DNA of 64,000 bases from Chlorops oryzae (GCA_020466095.1 CM035806.1:125007994-125071993), one strand, 5' to 3'. Shown: positions 46,955 to 59,703, counted from the stretch's first letter. Translations and numbers: made by a program. The notes: generated by a model from the sequence alone, not told the origin.

Positions 46955-48016
46955 ATTTTTTATATTTGTTGGATAGAAGTCTTTGATATGCACAAACCAT
47001 CCAAACTATCAAAATTTCCCAAAGGGGGGTGCAAACCCGAAATAGCCACCGTCGATCCAACCCTGTTTTGGACATACACAGTTTTAAAGCACAAACGATC
47101 ACGCCTAATTTTTTTACTTGATGAGCAGGAGGTACCCTCATTTGATGAAACACCTGGGTGTTTCAAACAGTTGCAAAAAGATAGTATTCCCGGCACATAT
47201 AGTCTGCCGGGCATAAAAAGCTTCTATACTATTCAGAAGGTTAATTTTATAGATTTAGGTCAAATCTTTTGTAAAATTTTTTTTTACTTTGATATCTCTA
47301 TGACAGTTCGATTTCAAAAATTTTTATGTAACATACCAACGTAACGTACCAACAGGCGTAAAATATTTTTTTAAATTTATCAACACATATTTTTTGGGTT
47401 TTTTAATGCAAAGCATCGAAAGTAACCTTTTTTACATAATTCATAAAAATTTTGTAAAACTACATTCAGTAGGAGAGCAGAGTTTTCACAATATCTGCCG
47501 CTCTCTCAAAACAGCTAGAAAAATTTGTAACGTACCAACGCACTTTAATCAGCATTACCAGGATGCCCCATGGACTTTTTTCAAAATTAAATATTGTATT
47601 TTCTAGAACTCATGCCTATCTTTATTTACTGGAAAAGCTCGACATCGTGTTTAAAAAACTTAAGAAGTTATGTGCCCAAAATTGAAAAAAGTGTAACGTA
47701 CCAACAAATGGAATTGCCCAGCTACGGATTCGTGAACTTTCGTAGGTTCGATATTAAGAAATCCTCGTGGCATATATGCTTTGGTTGGAATTTTATTTAA
47801 GAAATCTCCGAAAATCGGTAACGACCGTTACTTTGGAAACACCCGTATACAGACAGAAAGACGGACAGACAGACAGACGGACATGGCTAAGTCGAATCTC
47901 CTGAAGACGCTGATAATTTCTATATATATTTTGTACGGTCTATGTTGACTGGTTCTGGGTGTTACACACAACCACACAAACGCAATATACCCTCGACACA
48001 GAGTGTGTCGGGTATA

Positions 48017-48652
48017 AAAATGTTTTTGTTCTGTTTTTTTCAATTTCAATTTATGGTGACCGTACTCATACACTCTAAAAAATGGAAGTATAATTACGTT
48101 TATAAATACTGTAAATTTACCCCAAAATATGTTTACTTTTGTGCCAAAAATGTGTAAATGGTAATTTTTGTGTAATTTTGCACATGCGTAATGCATATTT
48201 ACATAAAATGCGTACATTTAATCAATGAATGTTTAGGTTTACTATAAAAATACTAATTTTACACACCTTTAGTAATTTAATTATTATGGATGTTTAACTT
48301 TGCGGGAAAAAGGCCTAATTTTACATAATGTATGTTTAAAATACACAGGGAAGGTTTCCTTTAATTCACATCTAATGCATAATTTTACACATTTGAGGTT
48401 GAAAATTATTTTGGTGTATAAACTTACGTTTATAATAGAAGGTAACCTGTTTCCTACTATAATAGAAGGAAATATTTATTAAGAGTGTAGATCATAAATG
48501 GGAAATTTTAAATTCATAAATTTTTAAATCCAATAAAAAGTGAAGGTCCAAGAAATTATTTAAAACTTACAAATACATTTCAAAATTGACACTAACATTT
48601 CGAATTCAAGCTGCTAAGAGTGAGAAACAAAAAAAAGGTGCAATAGTGAATA
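48017..48652. other. No gene seen
   Basis: AT-rich. Repeated AATTTTACACA-type words give weak similarity to itself. Nothing identified. Confidence 0.45.
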
Positions 48653-48828
48653 CAGTGCACTCTCTCCTTGCGGACACTCCTCTTAAGCGGACACCCCTCT
48701 TAAGCGGACACCCCTCTTAAGCGGACAGCTTTTGGGAATGCTCTAGTATTTCTGCTTCTCAAATAGTTTCCTCTTAAGCGAACATATTTTTCGGTCCCTT
48801 AGCTGTCCGCTTAGGAGAGAGTGCACTG
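48653..48828. mobile_element. pogo/Tigger-like MITE, 176 bp
   Basis: CAGTGCACTCTCTCC ends on both strands, with TA on both sides (48651-48652, 48829-48830). CCTCTTAAGCGGACA, part of the subterminal sequence, is repeated three times in tandem at about 48678-48730 and once more near 48770. Confidence 0.88.
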
Positions 48829-48860
48829 TACAATACAATAAAATATCCGAAGCATATATA

Positions 48861-49219
48861 CCCAGTTGCAAATAAGGGGAAGTCCTCTACTAAGCGATGC
48901 ATCACTTGAACTATCCCAACCACTGTTAATAGGCATTAGATCTCGTGGCAGTCATTGAGCAGTGATGTGATGTGTTCAAAGAATAGTGTTTGTTTTTTTT
49001 TATCAAAAAGTAGCATATTTTCAGGATTGAGCTAAAATGTAAACGCAAAACCAAAACCAAAACTTTTTTGAGCCCCTCACTTTCTGCCATTGGTAAGGCC
49101 TACCCAAAGCGGCCATGCTCAAACAAAGTAGATGAGTAAAAGTGATGGGAAAAGTCTACGATATCCCCTCGGTTAGAAATGTCCAAATGATCACTCCGGA
49201 GAGCATATTTGCAACTGGG
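48861..49219. mobile_element. Tc1/mariner-like MITE, 359 bp
   Basis: CCCAGTTGCAAATA and its complement at the ends, with TA on both sides. No coding capacity. Confidence 0.75.
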
Positions 49220-50692
49220 TACTTATAGCTTTAAAGAAATAAGTAGTTAATTTCAACATCTAAAAGTATGCATTTAAATGTTTTAGAACCAATTAATATC
49301 CTTTTTATAACCTTTATAAGAGGTGCTCAATTAAGACGTTGAGGATATCCGCCGATCTTTCAAAACCTTCAGTCATGATGTTCCTAAATGGGCAAACTTA
49401 CAAAAATGAACAAATTTGTCACTATCGGAAATATGCGGAACATTTAAATACATACTTTTGGGTGCTGAATTTAAATATTTTCTGTTCCCCTTCATATATC
49501 AATGGTAAACTAAAGTCGGCAATTTATGAAAAATAAATTTTTTCAATTGCCAAAAATTACATTTTTCACTATAAGCGAAAAATGAGAGACCAAAAAGCCC
49601 AAATAATAATTCAAAATGAAAGTTGGAATATTTTTCCAATTTAGGTCCGAGGACCACGCATAGTAAGACAAAAGAGGTATCTCATCAGTATGAGCCGTTT
49701 TTGTTAGCAAATTTTCTCCAGCGAAAAGTAAAGCAGGTAGAACAAAATAAAACGGCAAATGATTGTGCAGCAGGAGACTTATGTTTTATTTAATGCACAT
49801 ACGAAAGTGAATAAAATGAAACTGAAACTGAACTTCTTGGCCATACCTGTAGGAAATCATTCGTCGTTCAACTCTATTCCAGGGCTAAGCTCTAACAATG
49901 CTCGCAATCAAGTCAAGAAGCATCAAACCTCGCTGACTGCGAGTCCAAGCTGCATTCAAGTCGAATAAGCGCTCTAAGCTTGGTCCCTCTATATCTACGA
50001 TTTCAACCTCGCCTAGCGCCATATGTCATCGACACTGTCACAATGACGCTGTAATGCTGTCGCCATTGCCATTGCGCTTATGTGGATATTGTCGTTATTG
50101 AAATTTTGTCTCGTCGAGCATTCCGTCTGTGTTCTCCACTCTCCCGTTCTCTCTTTCTCTCTCTCTCCCTCTCCCTCTCTCTCTCTCTCTTGTGTGTGCT
50201 CCCCATCACAATTTCTGTTTGTCCTAATCACACGGCGCGCCTCACAGAGAACTGCCATCGCTTTTAACGAAATCCTGCTTAACGGAGCGTGCGTTCGTCA
50301 CTCGGGCGGCAGTCGCAGCATCGCTCCGTACCTATCATATGAGTTCGTTGGCTTTTTGAATGATTGAAAACATTGGACGTCGTCAACTTTGCAGCTCAGA
50401 TTGCCAAAAGAAGAAAAAATTCATTTTAAAAATTCAACATAAAAGAAAAACAAACAAAAAAAAGATACAAATGAAATAAGAAAATGCGGAAGAAAATCGG
50501 GAGAGAGAAAGAGGCAACAAAATCGTCGAATCGAGTCAATCAAGAAAACTTTCAAGTTGGGTTATTAAATTAGCAGCGGAAATATGTATGACAACGAAAA
50601 GTAAGTCGGAGCGGTAAAATGAATACAAAGGAAGCATACTTTAAGGCTCAATTTATTTCATCATGGCTAATATTGCACTTCATTCAGAGGTA
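49220..50692. other. No recognised gene; possible host region
   Basis: Composition changes at 49750-50400 (higher G+C, CT-rich tract 50145-50190), which may mark host transcribed sequence. Frames 49759-49968 and 50080-50367 are unrecognised; the second is mainly CT repeat. Confidence 0.4.
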
Positions 50693-50752
50693 CAGTAGAA
50701 CATCAATAACTCAAATCACCATAATCGAAAAGGAATTTCTTCCACTTATGGA
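50693..50752 (+). mobile_element. pogo-like end fragment
   Basis: Begins TACAGTAGAACATCAATAAC like the other pogo-type ends but has no partner end. It is cut by the next element. Confidence 0.4.
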
Positions 50753-50756
50753 CACT

Positions 50757-51403
50757 AGGGTGTCCCAAAATAAATTTGTTTTTCGAATCTCATAGGAGAA
50801 CTTAAAATTTTTGAAAACTGATATGCTAAAATATTTAAGATAATTTGATCAGATTTTTTGTAAAAGGTTTAGAGGTCGCTCGACGCGGTTTTTCAAAACC
50901 GTCCCTTTTTTCCTCAGTTTTTGGTGATAGCTTGTTTATTTGGAATGTCTTTCAACATTTTTGGGCACTTATCGGTAGAAAAGCATCCAAACCTTATTTC
51001 CATATACATAAACTACAAAATATACCCTTATTTTATGCCATTAAGCTTCATCAATTGCACTTTTTTCCAATAAAACTGGGCGCGAGAAAAAATAATGCTT
51101 CATAATTTCCAAATTTTATATGAAAATGGTTGAAAGTAATGATGCAGCTTTAAAGAACACAAAATCCTTGTATTTTGAAAAAAGAAATAAAAGACACATT
51201 TTGTATAGAAAAAAGAAAAATATTTGAAAGTTTCTAAGCATTTTTTATAATATTGAAAAATAGATACCTACATAAACTATCCTTTTTCAAAGTGCTGTAA
51301 CTCAATAACGGTAGATCTTAGGCAAGGTGCAAAACCAAAATGTATAGCCCTTGACATGAGGTATCGCATATTAAATTTATGCACAAAGTTGCGTGGACAC
51401 CCT
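50757..51403. mobile_element. AGGGTGTCC-ended TIR element, about 650 bp
   Basis: AGGGTGTCCCAAAATAAAT at the left and GTGGACACCCT at the right. The terminus matches the 4672-7199 element (GGGTGTCCCAA), so it may be a short relative. Confidence 0.55.
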
Positions 51404-51405
51404 GT

Positions 51406-51490
51406 ATATTTGCCTATATCTACGGAGCTTAGTTCTAGGCTGTTACATAGTTCACTGAAAATTTATATACCCTGCTTACGCTGTGTGTAA
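51406..51490 (-). mobile_element. F2 remnant (5' end only)
   Basis: TATCTACGGAGCTTAGTTCT, CTGTTACA and a decayed CCCTGCTTACGCTGTG hairpin, as at the 5' end of F2 copies. Confidence 0.7.
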
Positions 51491-52179
51491 GAATCCTTCC
51501 ATAAAGATTCTGAAGAAGCTTTCTTTTATAGCTTTTAGAGCCTTAATGAGAAACTTGGACTTAACGGCAATTTTCCTAATTTGAAATGAAGAGTCAAATT
51601 AAACGTTTTTATATCAAAATAAAATACAATGGAAACTTCGCTACAGGAAAATATCAGACAGTGAATTTCATTCAATTCCTTCGCCCATCGCTTACGTTTC
51701 ATAGAATTTTATTATCATTAATCTAATTCTTCCTATGATTGTATTGAACAAGCTTCCGACAGAAAAGCATCCTTTGAAGCCTAAAAAGCAACAACAACCA
51801 TAACAAAAAACACATATAAACATACATTAATCTTTTGCAATCATTAGAAGTAGCTATGTATATACCCTGCAGTAATTTTAACTACTCTCCAACTACTCCC
51901 CAACTAGTCACAAAAATACCAGGACTACTCCCTCTTAATTTGCCAACCAATGCTTTGAACTGTCTTTTTTAACGTTGAGCTGTCATTGGAAAATAACTAG
52001 TCACAGTTTTTGCTCATATGAACTAGACCTGGAGTATATACAGTTGGGTCCATTTTTGGTCAATTTGTTTTTTTTTGCACATTTTATGAAAAAAAAAAAA
52101 AATTATTTTCTCTTTGTTTTGTATTTTTTTTTCTCTTTTGTTTTTTTTTAAATCTTTTCTTTTTCACTACTTTTTTAAT

Positions 52180-52262
52180 TTTCTCGCCTTGACCGAGCCT
52201 CGAACCGCTGATCTCTGGGTTGGTAAGTCAGCGTCTTAACCATTACGCTAAACAAGCAAATT
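52180..52262 (-). ncRNA. tRNA-like module B
   Basis: Minus strand: TTAGCGTAATGGTTAAGACG (A-box-like), a CGCTGA/TCAGCG stem, then GGTTCGAGGC (B-box-like). Cloverleaf acceptor pairing is poor, so a functional tRNA is unlikely. Confidence 0.5.
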
Positions 52263-52501
52263 TAATGTATTGATCAAAACGCTCATTTGAGTTTTTGGTT
52301 GCTGAAGTTTTTGTGGAACGCACGAGTAGAATTTTTACTACAAAAATTTTTTAATTGAAAAATACATATTAAAAAAAAAAGATATAATAGAAGAAAAAAA
52401 ATACTTACAAATTTAGCGAAACATTTTTTTATTTCAAAATTAACTATTAAATAAAATAAATTAAAATATAAACATAAAAAAAACTTGGTAATAAAAAAAA
52501 A

Positions 52502-52590
52502 TTATTCTCACCCGAGCCAGGGATCGAACCCCAACCCATGAGGTCGCTGAGCGATAGTCTTAACCGTCCAGCTAACTACCTTTCTGTGGT
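52502..52590 (-). ncRNA. tRNA-like module A
   Basis: Minus strand: GTTAGCTGGACGGTTAAGAC (A-box-like), then TTGGGGTTCGATCCCTGG (strong B box). The D-arm-like part resembles tRNA-Ser style (GGTTAAG). No CCA, and the acceptor stem is not closed. Confidence 0.55.
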
Positions 52591-52901
52591 GCAACGATCA
52601 GAATGCGAACTTAAAGCAGACAATAACAATTTCTTTTCTACTTCGCAATCGAAGTACAAAGCGAAAGGAAATCCTGAAACTCACCCCCCGTAGATCTCCG
52701 TAGATACATAAAATACTGTACATTTTGACTAGCCATATTTCGAGTAACCTCAGAGTACTCCTGTTTGGCAAATTGACCTCTTCATTACTGCAGGGTAAGG
52801 ACATTGAATTTCCTCACATCCGCGGTATACGCGTATATACACTCACACATACCAACTTATACATGCATACATATATTGAATACGTACAAACGCACGCACA
52901 T

Positions 52902-52935
52902 GCATGTATGTATGTATGTACGTATGTATGTATGT
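52902..52935. repeat. (ATGT)n microsatellite
   Basis: Eight ATGT-type units with one change. Confidence 0.85.
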
Positions 52936-53312
52936 GAATACGTTCGTACAGTGGAGTTATTTTATGGATTTATGTTAATGAATGTTGGTGTTAAAAGCGA
53001 CTTTATTTTGCTTTTCTCAGACGGAGGATCCTTAAAAAAAAAGATTTTAATCAAAATTTACTGCTCGAGAAAGGAAATAACGCGTAATCACACACACACC
53101 CACATACAGACCCGCACGCACTCACACAATTCCATTATGCAGACGATTCAATTCCATATACTCTAGTCTCAAGCCTTACGTTAAGCTCATATTCAATGTT
53201 GAAGGCCGAGCACGGCAGAAAACTTTCTTTTGGCAATAGGCGTCGGTGCAGACAACAAAAACGCCTAATCTTCTACATGCGCACATACATAGGTATGTAG
53301 ATATGCACATAT

Positions 53313-54584
53313 GGGCATTTCCAGGTAATCGTACGCGGAATTCGTACGCAAATAGAGTTGAATAGATTTTACAAAAATTGGAGTGACTCCAAGAAAATGG
53401 TGTCGATATGTTCCACTCAGAGAGTTTATCATTTGAAACAAAAATTTAGTAGATTTGAAATGTTTGAGTCGGAAAAATCGAGCGAAATAGGGCTATATCG
53501 TACGTGACCAAAAACGGAAGTACTTTTGAGGTACTTGTAAAAATGTGCAAAACTCTGCGAATTAATGGAGTTTATTTTTTTGTTTCTAATTTCTTGCACT
53601 TAGTGAAATATTTCTCCTTTTAAATTCGTTATGTTTAAATTAAAAAAATCTTTAGTTGATTTTATAGGGAACAAAGTTCATATATCTTACGTGACATATC
53701 GTACGTGACATAATTTCCCCCACTATTATTCTTCATTAATGACCAATAAAAAATATTTTTTCGATTCAAAAAACAACATATTTATAACAAACAAAGACAG
53801 TCCCGGTTAAATTCATTGTTTTTACGGAATTATTCGGCCTTAAGTTTTCGCTGCCACCCAACCCTGTCATATACTTATTTAACTCTTATTTTTCCCTTGA
53901 ATGAATACCCAGCTCATTTGTTGCTCATTCTAAGCTCATCTCTTGTTGCCTCGTAATGACTTTTAGATATATGATTTTTAAAAAAATAAAAATAAAAAAA
54001 TTTCAATTGGGCTCTCAACAAATCGTACCATTTTTAGTACTTACGATATCGTACGTGACCAACTTGCTTGGCTTATAAATTTTTTGTTTTACGAAATTAA
54101 AAAAAAATTTTTTTAAATCTATTATTTGCCCGATGGCCTTGATTTGGAAATTAATTTTCGTTCACCTGCGACCGACAAATAACAAATGAGGAAGAAAAAC
54201 AATGTTTTTGGTCATCGTACGTGACATTAGAATAGCATCCAAGGAAAATAAAAAAAACACCGCTAATCGAACTCCTTATTTTCTCTTTGCTCATGAATCT
54301 ACTTAATTGTTGTTGTAACAATAATTTGAGAGTAGAAATGCAATGTTACAAATAGCTGAAGTGAGTCGTTTGAAGAGAGGAAGTAGTTGATAAAAACTGC
54401 TTAAAATGAATCAACGAGACAATTGACTTTAAGCCGTTATTTTATTTCTTTCAAATTTTAATTGGCTGGAAATGCTTCCAGATAATTAAATTTTAGTATT
54501 TTTGCCTTCCATAGCCAGTGTTAGAAAAAAATTTCGAGCACTTTTATTTTTTCAGTCGTGGCTGACATATTCATGGAAATGCCC
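53313..54584. mobile_element. TIR element with GGGCATTTCCA ends and reiterated TCGTACGTGAC
   Basis: GGGCATTTCCA at 53313 and its complement ending at 54584, flanked by ATAT on both sides (53309-53312, 54585-54588). The motif TCGTACGTGAC lies at 53498, 53699, 54049 and 54215, with variants at 53329, 53350, 53685 and 54023. No coding capacity is recognised. End sequence and architecture parallel 44249-47844. Confidence 0.8.
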
Positions 54585-54911
54585 ATATGCATATGCATCT
54601 GCATAAACATATACATATCGATAGCTTCGGATAGAAAGGGCGTAACTCATTATTTTGCTACTTTACAGGAGAAGGAAAAAACTTCATAAAATCGCAAAGG
54701 TTAGATATTTAAAAAAAGTTTAAACGCAAAGTCAATTAAATACTACGCACGAAATTTGTTTTAGGCTTGAATTTTTATTTTTTCTGTGTTTCGAGCAGTT
54801 TTCTGAGTTAGGGCTTTTTGATATCAATTTTCGTTCAAAACACGTGAGTTAGGTCTTTGTACGCAAAGTTTAAAATATAAATAAAATTATAAGATGCGAT
54901 CCAGCACTATA

Positions 54912-55154
54912 CTATAACCAATAATATCGGTTAGTGGTTTCTATTGATAAAATTAATTCAAAACAAATATTTTTTGGACACATTATTCACTGTTTTCACG
55001 TTCGTGTCTTGAGTCTTTGCATGCATACCGACCAAGAGAGACATGCAAAGACTTAAGAAAGGAACGTAAAAACAGTGAATAATGCGTTCCAAAAAATATT
55101 TGTTTTGAATTAATTTTATCAATAGAAACCACTAACCGATTTTAATGGTTATAG
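54912..55154. repeat. Large palindrome (foldback), arms about 110 bp
   Basis: The left arm from CTATAACCAATAATATCGG mirrors the right arm ending at 55154, through AATTTTATCAATAGAAACCA. The centre holds the CACGTTCGTGTCTTGAGTC hairpin core also found at 16687-16774. Confidence 0.85.
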
Positions 55155-55219
55155 TCTCAAAAAACTCGTCATAGATTGAGGTTTGCGGCATTTGAGTAGA
55201 TAATTTATTTTTTTTCTAC

Positions 55220-55920
55220 TAGGGTCATTATTTGGCCAGTTAGGGGATGGAACCCAAAATTTAGTTTAAAAAAAGGAATAATTATAACATATTATTAAAA
55301 CATACCAAAAACGAATCCAATATTCTTCATATTAGGCTCGTTTAAAAGGTAATTTTGTAAATTTTTCGAATATACATACTGAACATGCTCGTTCTTGTTC
55401 CTACGGCATCTATATTATAGATTGAAGTTCGTGAGGCATTTTTCTTTAATTTAAGCCTATTTTTGTATGGGGACCTCCTAAGGAGGGGAGATAGAGGGTA
55501 GGTATGTTTAAAGAAAATACTTGGGGTAAAAAAATAATGGGGGTCGGTCATATATATCAGCCCCCTAGGAGGGGTTTGACTGTAGTGACTGGCATTTTGT
55601 CTGAAATTGTGATAAAATTAAGGTAATTGTGTATGGGTGACCCCCTAAGGAGGGGAGATAGGGGGTCAGTATGTTGGGAAAAAATGTTAATGAGACAAAG
55701 TTAATGGGGGTCGGTCAAACATTTGACTCCTCTAGGGGCACTCTGTGGCTAGTTAGGACAGTGGGGGGAAAATTCATTAAAAAAAATACTTTTGTATTGG
55801 AGCCCCCTTAAGGAGTGGAGATAGGGGGAAAGTATTTTTGGATAAATTGTTGGGAATAAAAAAATAATGGTAGTTGGTCCTACATTTGACCCCTTTAGAA
55901 GCTACTCTGCTTACAGTAAC
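55220..55920. repeat. Degenerate tandem repeat, about 170-bp unit
   Basis: AAGGAGGGGAGATAG-type blocks near 55475, 55650 and 55808, alternating with GGGGGTCGGTC and a CTAGTTAGG/CCAGTTAGG phrase. About 3-4 diverged units. Confidence 0.75.
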
Positions 55921-56353
55921 ATCAAAAATTTGGAAAAAAAAATCAAAAATTAAATTTTTCAAATGACTTGATGCGTGACATTTTTTTTACAAAATAACCT
56001 TAAAATTAGTATTTTATGAAGTCTTTAATAAAAGTTCATCGTACTATGATACAGGAAAAGAGTTTCAAAAAAAGTCATCACCCTAATGCACACGCACAGT
56101 TATGAATGTTAATTTATAGGTCTCGCCATCACTGGCGTAGTTGAACGTCTTTTTGTGAGTTAGGGCTTTTTTCTTTCGCAAAATTGTTCGCTATGAGTTA
56201 GGGCTTTTTTAAAAGTAACTATAACTTCGGTATTTTCAATCAAAGGTCGTCAATTTTTTTGGAGGGGGTGTATTTGAGAGTCGACCATCAGAAAATGCAA
56301 AAATCTCGTTTTAAGAAAAAAATGAGTTTCGCCCTTTCTATCCGAAGCTATCG

Positions 56354-57847
<1,494 letters not shown>

Positions 57848-57848
<1 letters not shown>

Positions 57849-59020
57849 TCCAAATAAATGTTTATATGATCGCGCAATTACGCCTGCACTCATCTAAGAG
57901 GGCATTATTTTAATTCATATGTCAGTGCAACAACAAAATCCCATAAAACAAATTTTGCTGTTGTCCTTTCCGTTCTTTCCTCTGTTCATTTCCTCCCATC
58001 GCCCTCGTGAGCGCCAGCATTCACTGTTGGAAAAGCGTGTTACTGATTTCACTTTTTGTTGTAATTGTCGTTGTTCTATTTTGATGTCATTGTTGTTGTT
58101 TTTGGTCTTCAGCATTATTACAATGAAATTCTGCAGGCATGATTTCGTCAGGAACACTGCTCGCTTCACTCCAGCGCATGGCACCCCAACATACCCTACG
58201 AAACCACTCCACTCCGCTTTACTCCTAACCACACCGCCTGGTCAAAAGCGTTTGCAATGACTAAAGCACGCATACAGCTTCTTTTACGTTGCACAAATTT
58301 GTTGTGCAGCATTTATTTAGATTCCTCATTCTCCTCGTTAGTTGATGTGGATTACAGAGATAAAAAAAAAAGAATTATAAGAATAATAAAAAACGAAAAA
58401 GACGACAGGACAGTGAGAGATGCAGCAGCGCTATGGAGCGCCATCAGTAGTATGTATTCAAGGCGAATTCCTTTGCCATATGCTGCCCTTGAGTTGTGTG
58501 TCTGAGCAGAGAAAAGCAAAGAAAAATAAATTTAAGACATCAAAAAAAAAAAAAAAAAAAAAAACAAGCAAAAAGCGTACTCAAGATGAGTAAAAATAAA
58601 TAAATGGCAAGGCTTAAGACTTAAGGAAGCCACTCTGGCTTGAAAGAAACTCACGAAGTGACTAAGTGGCTCACACAAAACACACACAAATACACATATT
58701 TTAAACTTTATTGTACTTGCTCCATTGGGGCTTACATATTGTATGGCATGATTTAAAGTAAATACTTGAATTTGACAATTAAATGCTCTGAAAATTGTAC
58801 TGGGGTATATTAAACAGTGTTGCCAAAAAAAACTGAGCAAAAAGTACACAAAACGGACCTTTTTTATAGAAAAGGTACGCACATATACACTTTTTTTGAA
58901 AAAGAAAAATCACAAAAACTAACGTAATTTTTTCATCATGGTAATATATTTATACAAGATGAATTTTGTTTTTTTTTAGTCAAAGACTAGTTTTGAGTAT
59001 AAACTTATTAAAAATACTTT
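57848..59020. other. No recognised gene; possible host sequence
   Basis: Higher-complexity DNA at 57880-58510. Overlapping frames on both strands (57915-58232 minus, 57919-58260 plus) lack recognised domains. An A-run lies at 58542-58564. Confidence 0.4.
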
Positions 59021-59195
59021 AACGAGCATTCGCTTTAGCGAGGCTCGCATTTAACGAGCATTCAAATAATTTCTATTGAATACTTTATATGACGAGCAAA
59101 ATGGCATAAATTTTTTTTCTGCATTCGGTTTAACGAGCAACATAAGACACCAGTGAAAAATCATAAAGAGAAACAAAGAGGAATGGAAGAAATAC
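59021..59195 (-). mobile_element. Fragment related to the 25749-28328 pogo-like element
   Basis: AACGAGCATTCGC, TAACGAGCAACATAAGA and AAAGAGAAACAAAGAGGAAT appear in the same order as the complement of 28135-28290. The terminal repeats are not preserved. Confidence 0.65.
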
Positions 59196-59280
59196 AGCCC
59201 AATTCTGAATATTCCCGGGGAATTTACATTTCTCGAGACTAAAATTATCATTTTTTAAATAGATAGGGTAAGGAAAATTA

Positions 59281-59690
59281 TGAGTGGATCAAATACCCTG
59301 TTTTTACTTCAAATTTTCGGCTTGAATTCAAAAACCGTACAGCACATGAACTGCAGATATCAGAATTCAAGTTGTACCAAGCAGCACATAAACTGTTGAT
59401 ACACGAAGACAAGTCCCTAAGTTGATCACACAATGGTTTCAATTGGACTCATGTTTATTAATAAATTTCATTTCTTTTATACATTATTATTGCTAGATAA
59501 TCAATATTTAAATCAATGAAGCTCAATATTAATTCATTATTGCTTAAGCAGTAATTTTTCTTTTTCTTGTTCTTTTCTTTTGCTTTGTTTTTTATATACA
59601 AACATATTCTCGCTTACATGCAAAGTTTTCTTGCGACATAAATTTTTGCTGATCGCATAAAATAAACAATTGTGGATTGAATTCTAAACA
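59281..59690 (-). repeat. Probable 3' LTR of the BEL/Pao element
   Basis: On the minus strand it would begin TGTTTAGAATTC just after a purine-rich tract and end CCACTCA, giving TG...CA ends and about 410 bp, a usual size for roo-like LTRs. The other LTR lies outside the window, so the boundaries are inferred. AATTA at 59276-59280 would be the 5-bp duplication. Confidence 0.6.
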
Positions 59691-59703
59691 TTCTGGCCCT
59701 CCG
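59691..59703 (-). other. Polypurine tract of the BEL/Pao element
   Basis: GGAGGGCCAGAA on the minus strand, between the stop codon and the LTR. This is where plus-strand priming would start. Confidence 0.55.

Larger units (their letters stand above)
44249..47844. mobile_element. TIR element with GGGTRTTTCCA ends and reiterated GTAACGACCGTTAC
   Basis: The ends GGGTATTTCCACAG and GGGTGTTTCCAAAG (complement) are flanked by GTAT on both sides (44245-44248, 47845-47848), where the empty F1 site has a single GTAT. The 14-bp motif GTAACGACCGTTAC is at 44608, 45187 (half also at 44776), 45833, 46021 and 47818. A variant GTAAC(G/A)TACCAAC(G/A) is at 46453, 46619, 47328, 47341, 47527 and 47693. No recognised transposase; the frame at 46988-47344 is unidentified. 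A 4-bp duplication would fit superfamilies such as Sola, but I cannot assign it. Confidence 0.85.
43552..48016 (-). mobile_element. F1 element, copy 8, split by a 3.6-kb TIR element
   Basis: AACAAGTAAG and the 3' hairpin begin at 43552. F1 runs to 44248, resumes at 47845 with the (GTCY)n core, and ends with an intact 5' hairpin at 48016. The split site in uninterrupted copies reads AACTGTATACAG. Confidence 0.9.
51865..52795 (-). mobile_element. tRNA-like composite TIR element, copy 2 (complete)
   Basis: Perfect 12-bp inverted ends CCCTGCAGTAAT, with TA on both sides (51863-51864, 52796-52797). Inside, on the minus strand, two tRNA-like modules lie in the same direction (52590-52502, then 52262-52180), separated by about 240 bp of AT-rich sequence. 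A second, diverged copy lies at about 32890-33870. It has no protein-coding capacity. Confidence 0.7.

Noticed and set aside
44608..47831. Regularly spaced repeats as a CRISPR-like array
   Set aside because: The genome is eukaryotic, the motif is only 14 bp, the intervals vary, and the array is bounded by transposon ends.
52180..52590. Functional tRNA genes
   Set aside because: A and B boxes are present, but acceptor and T stems do not pair properly and related copies are degraded. Listed as tRNA-like only.
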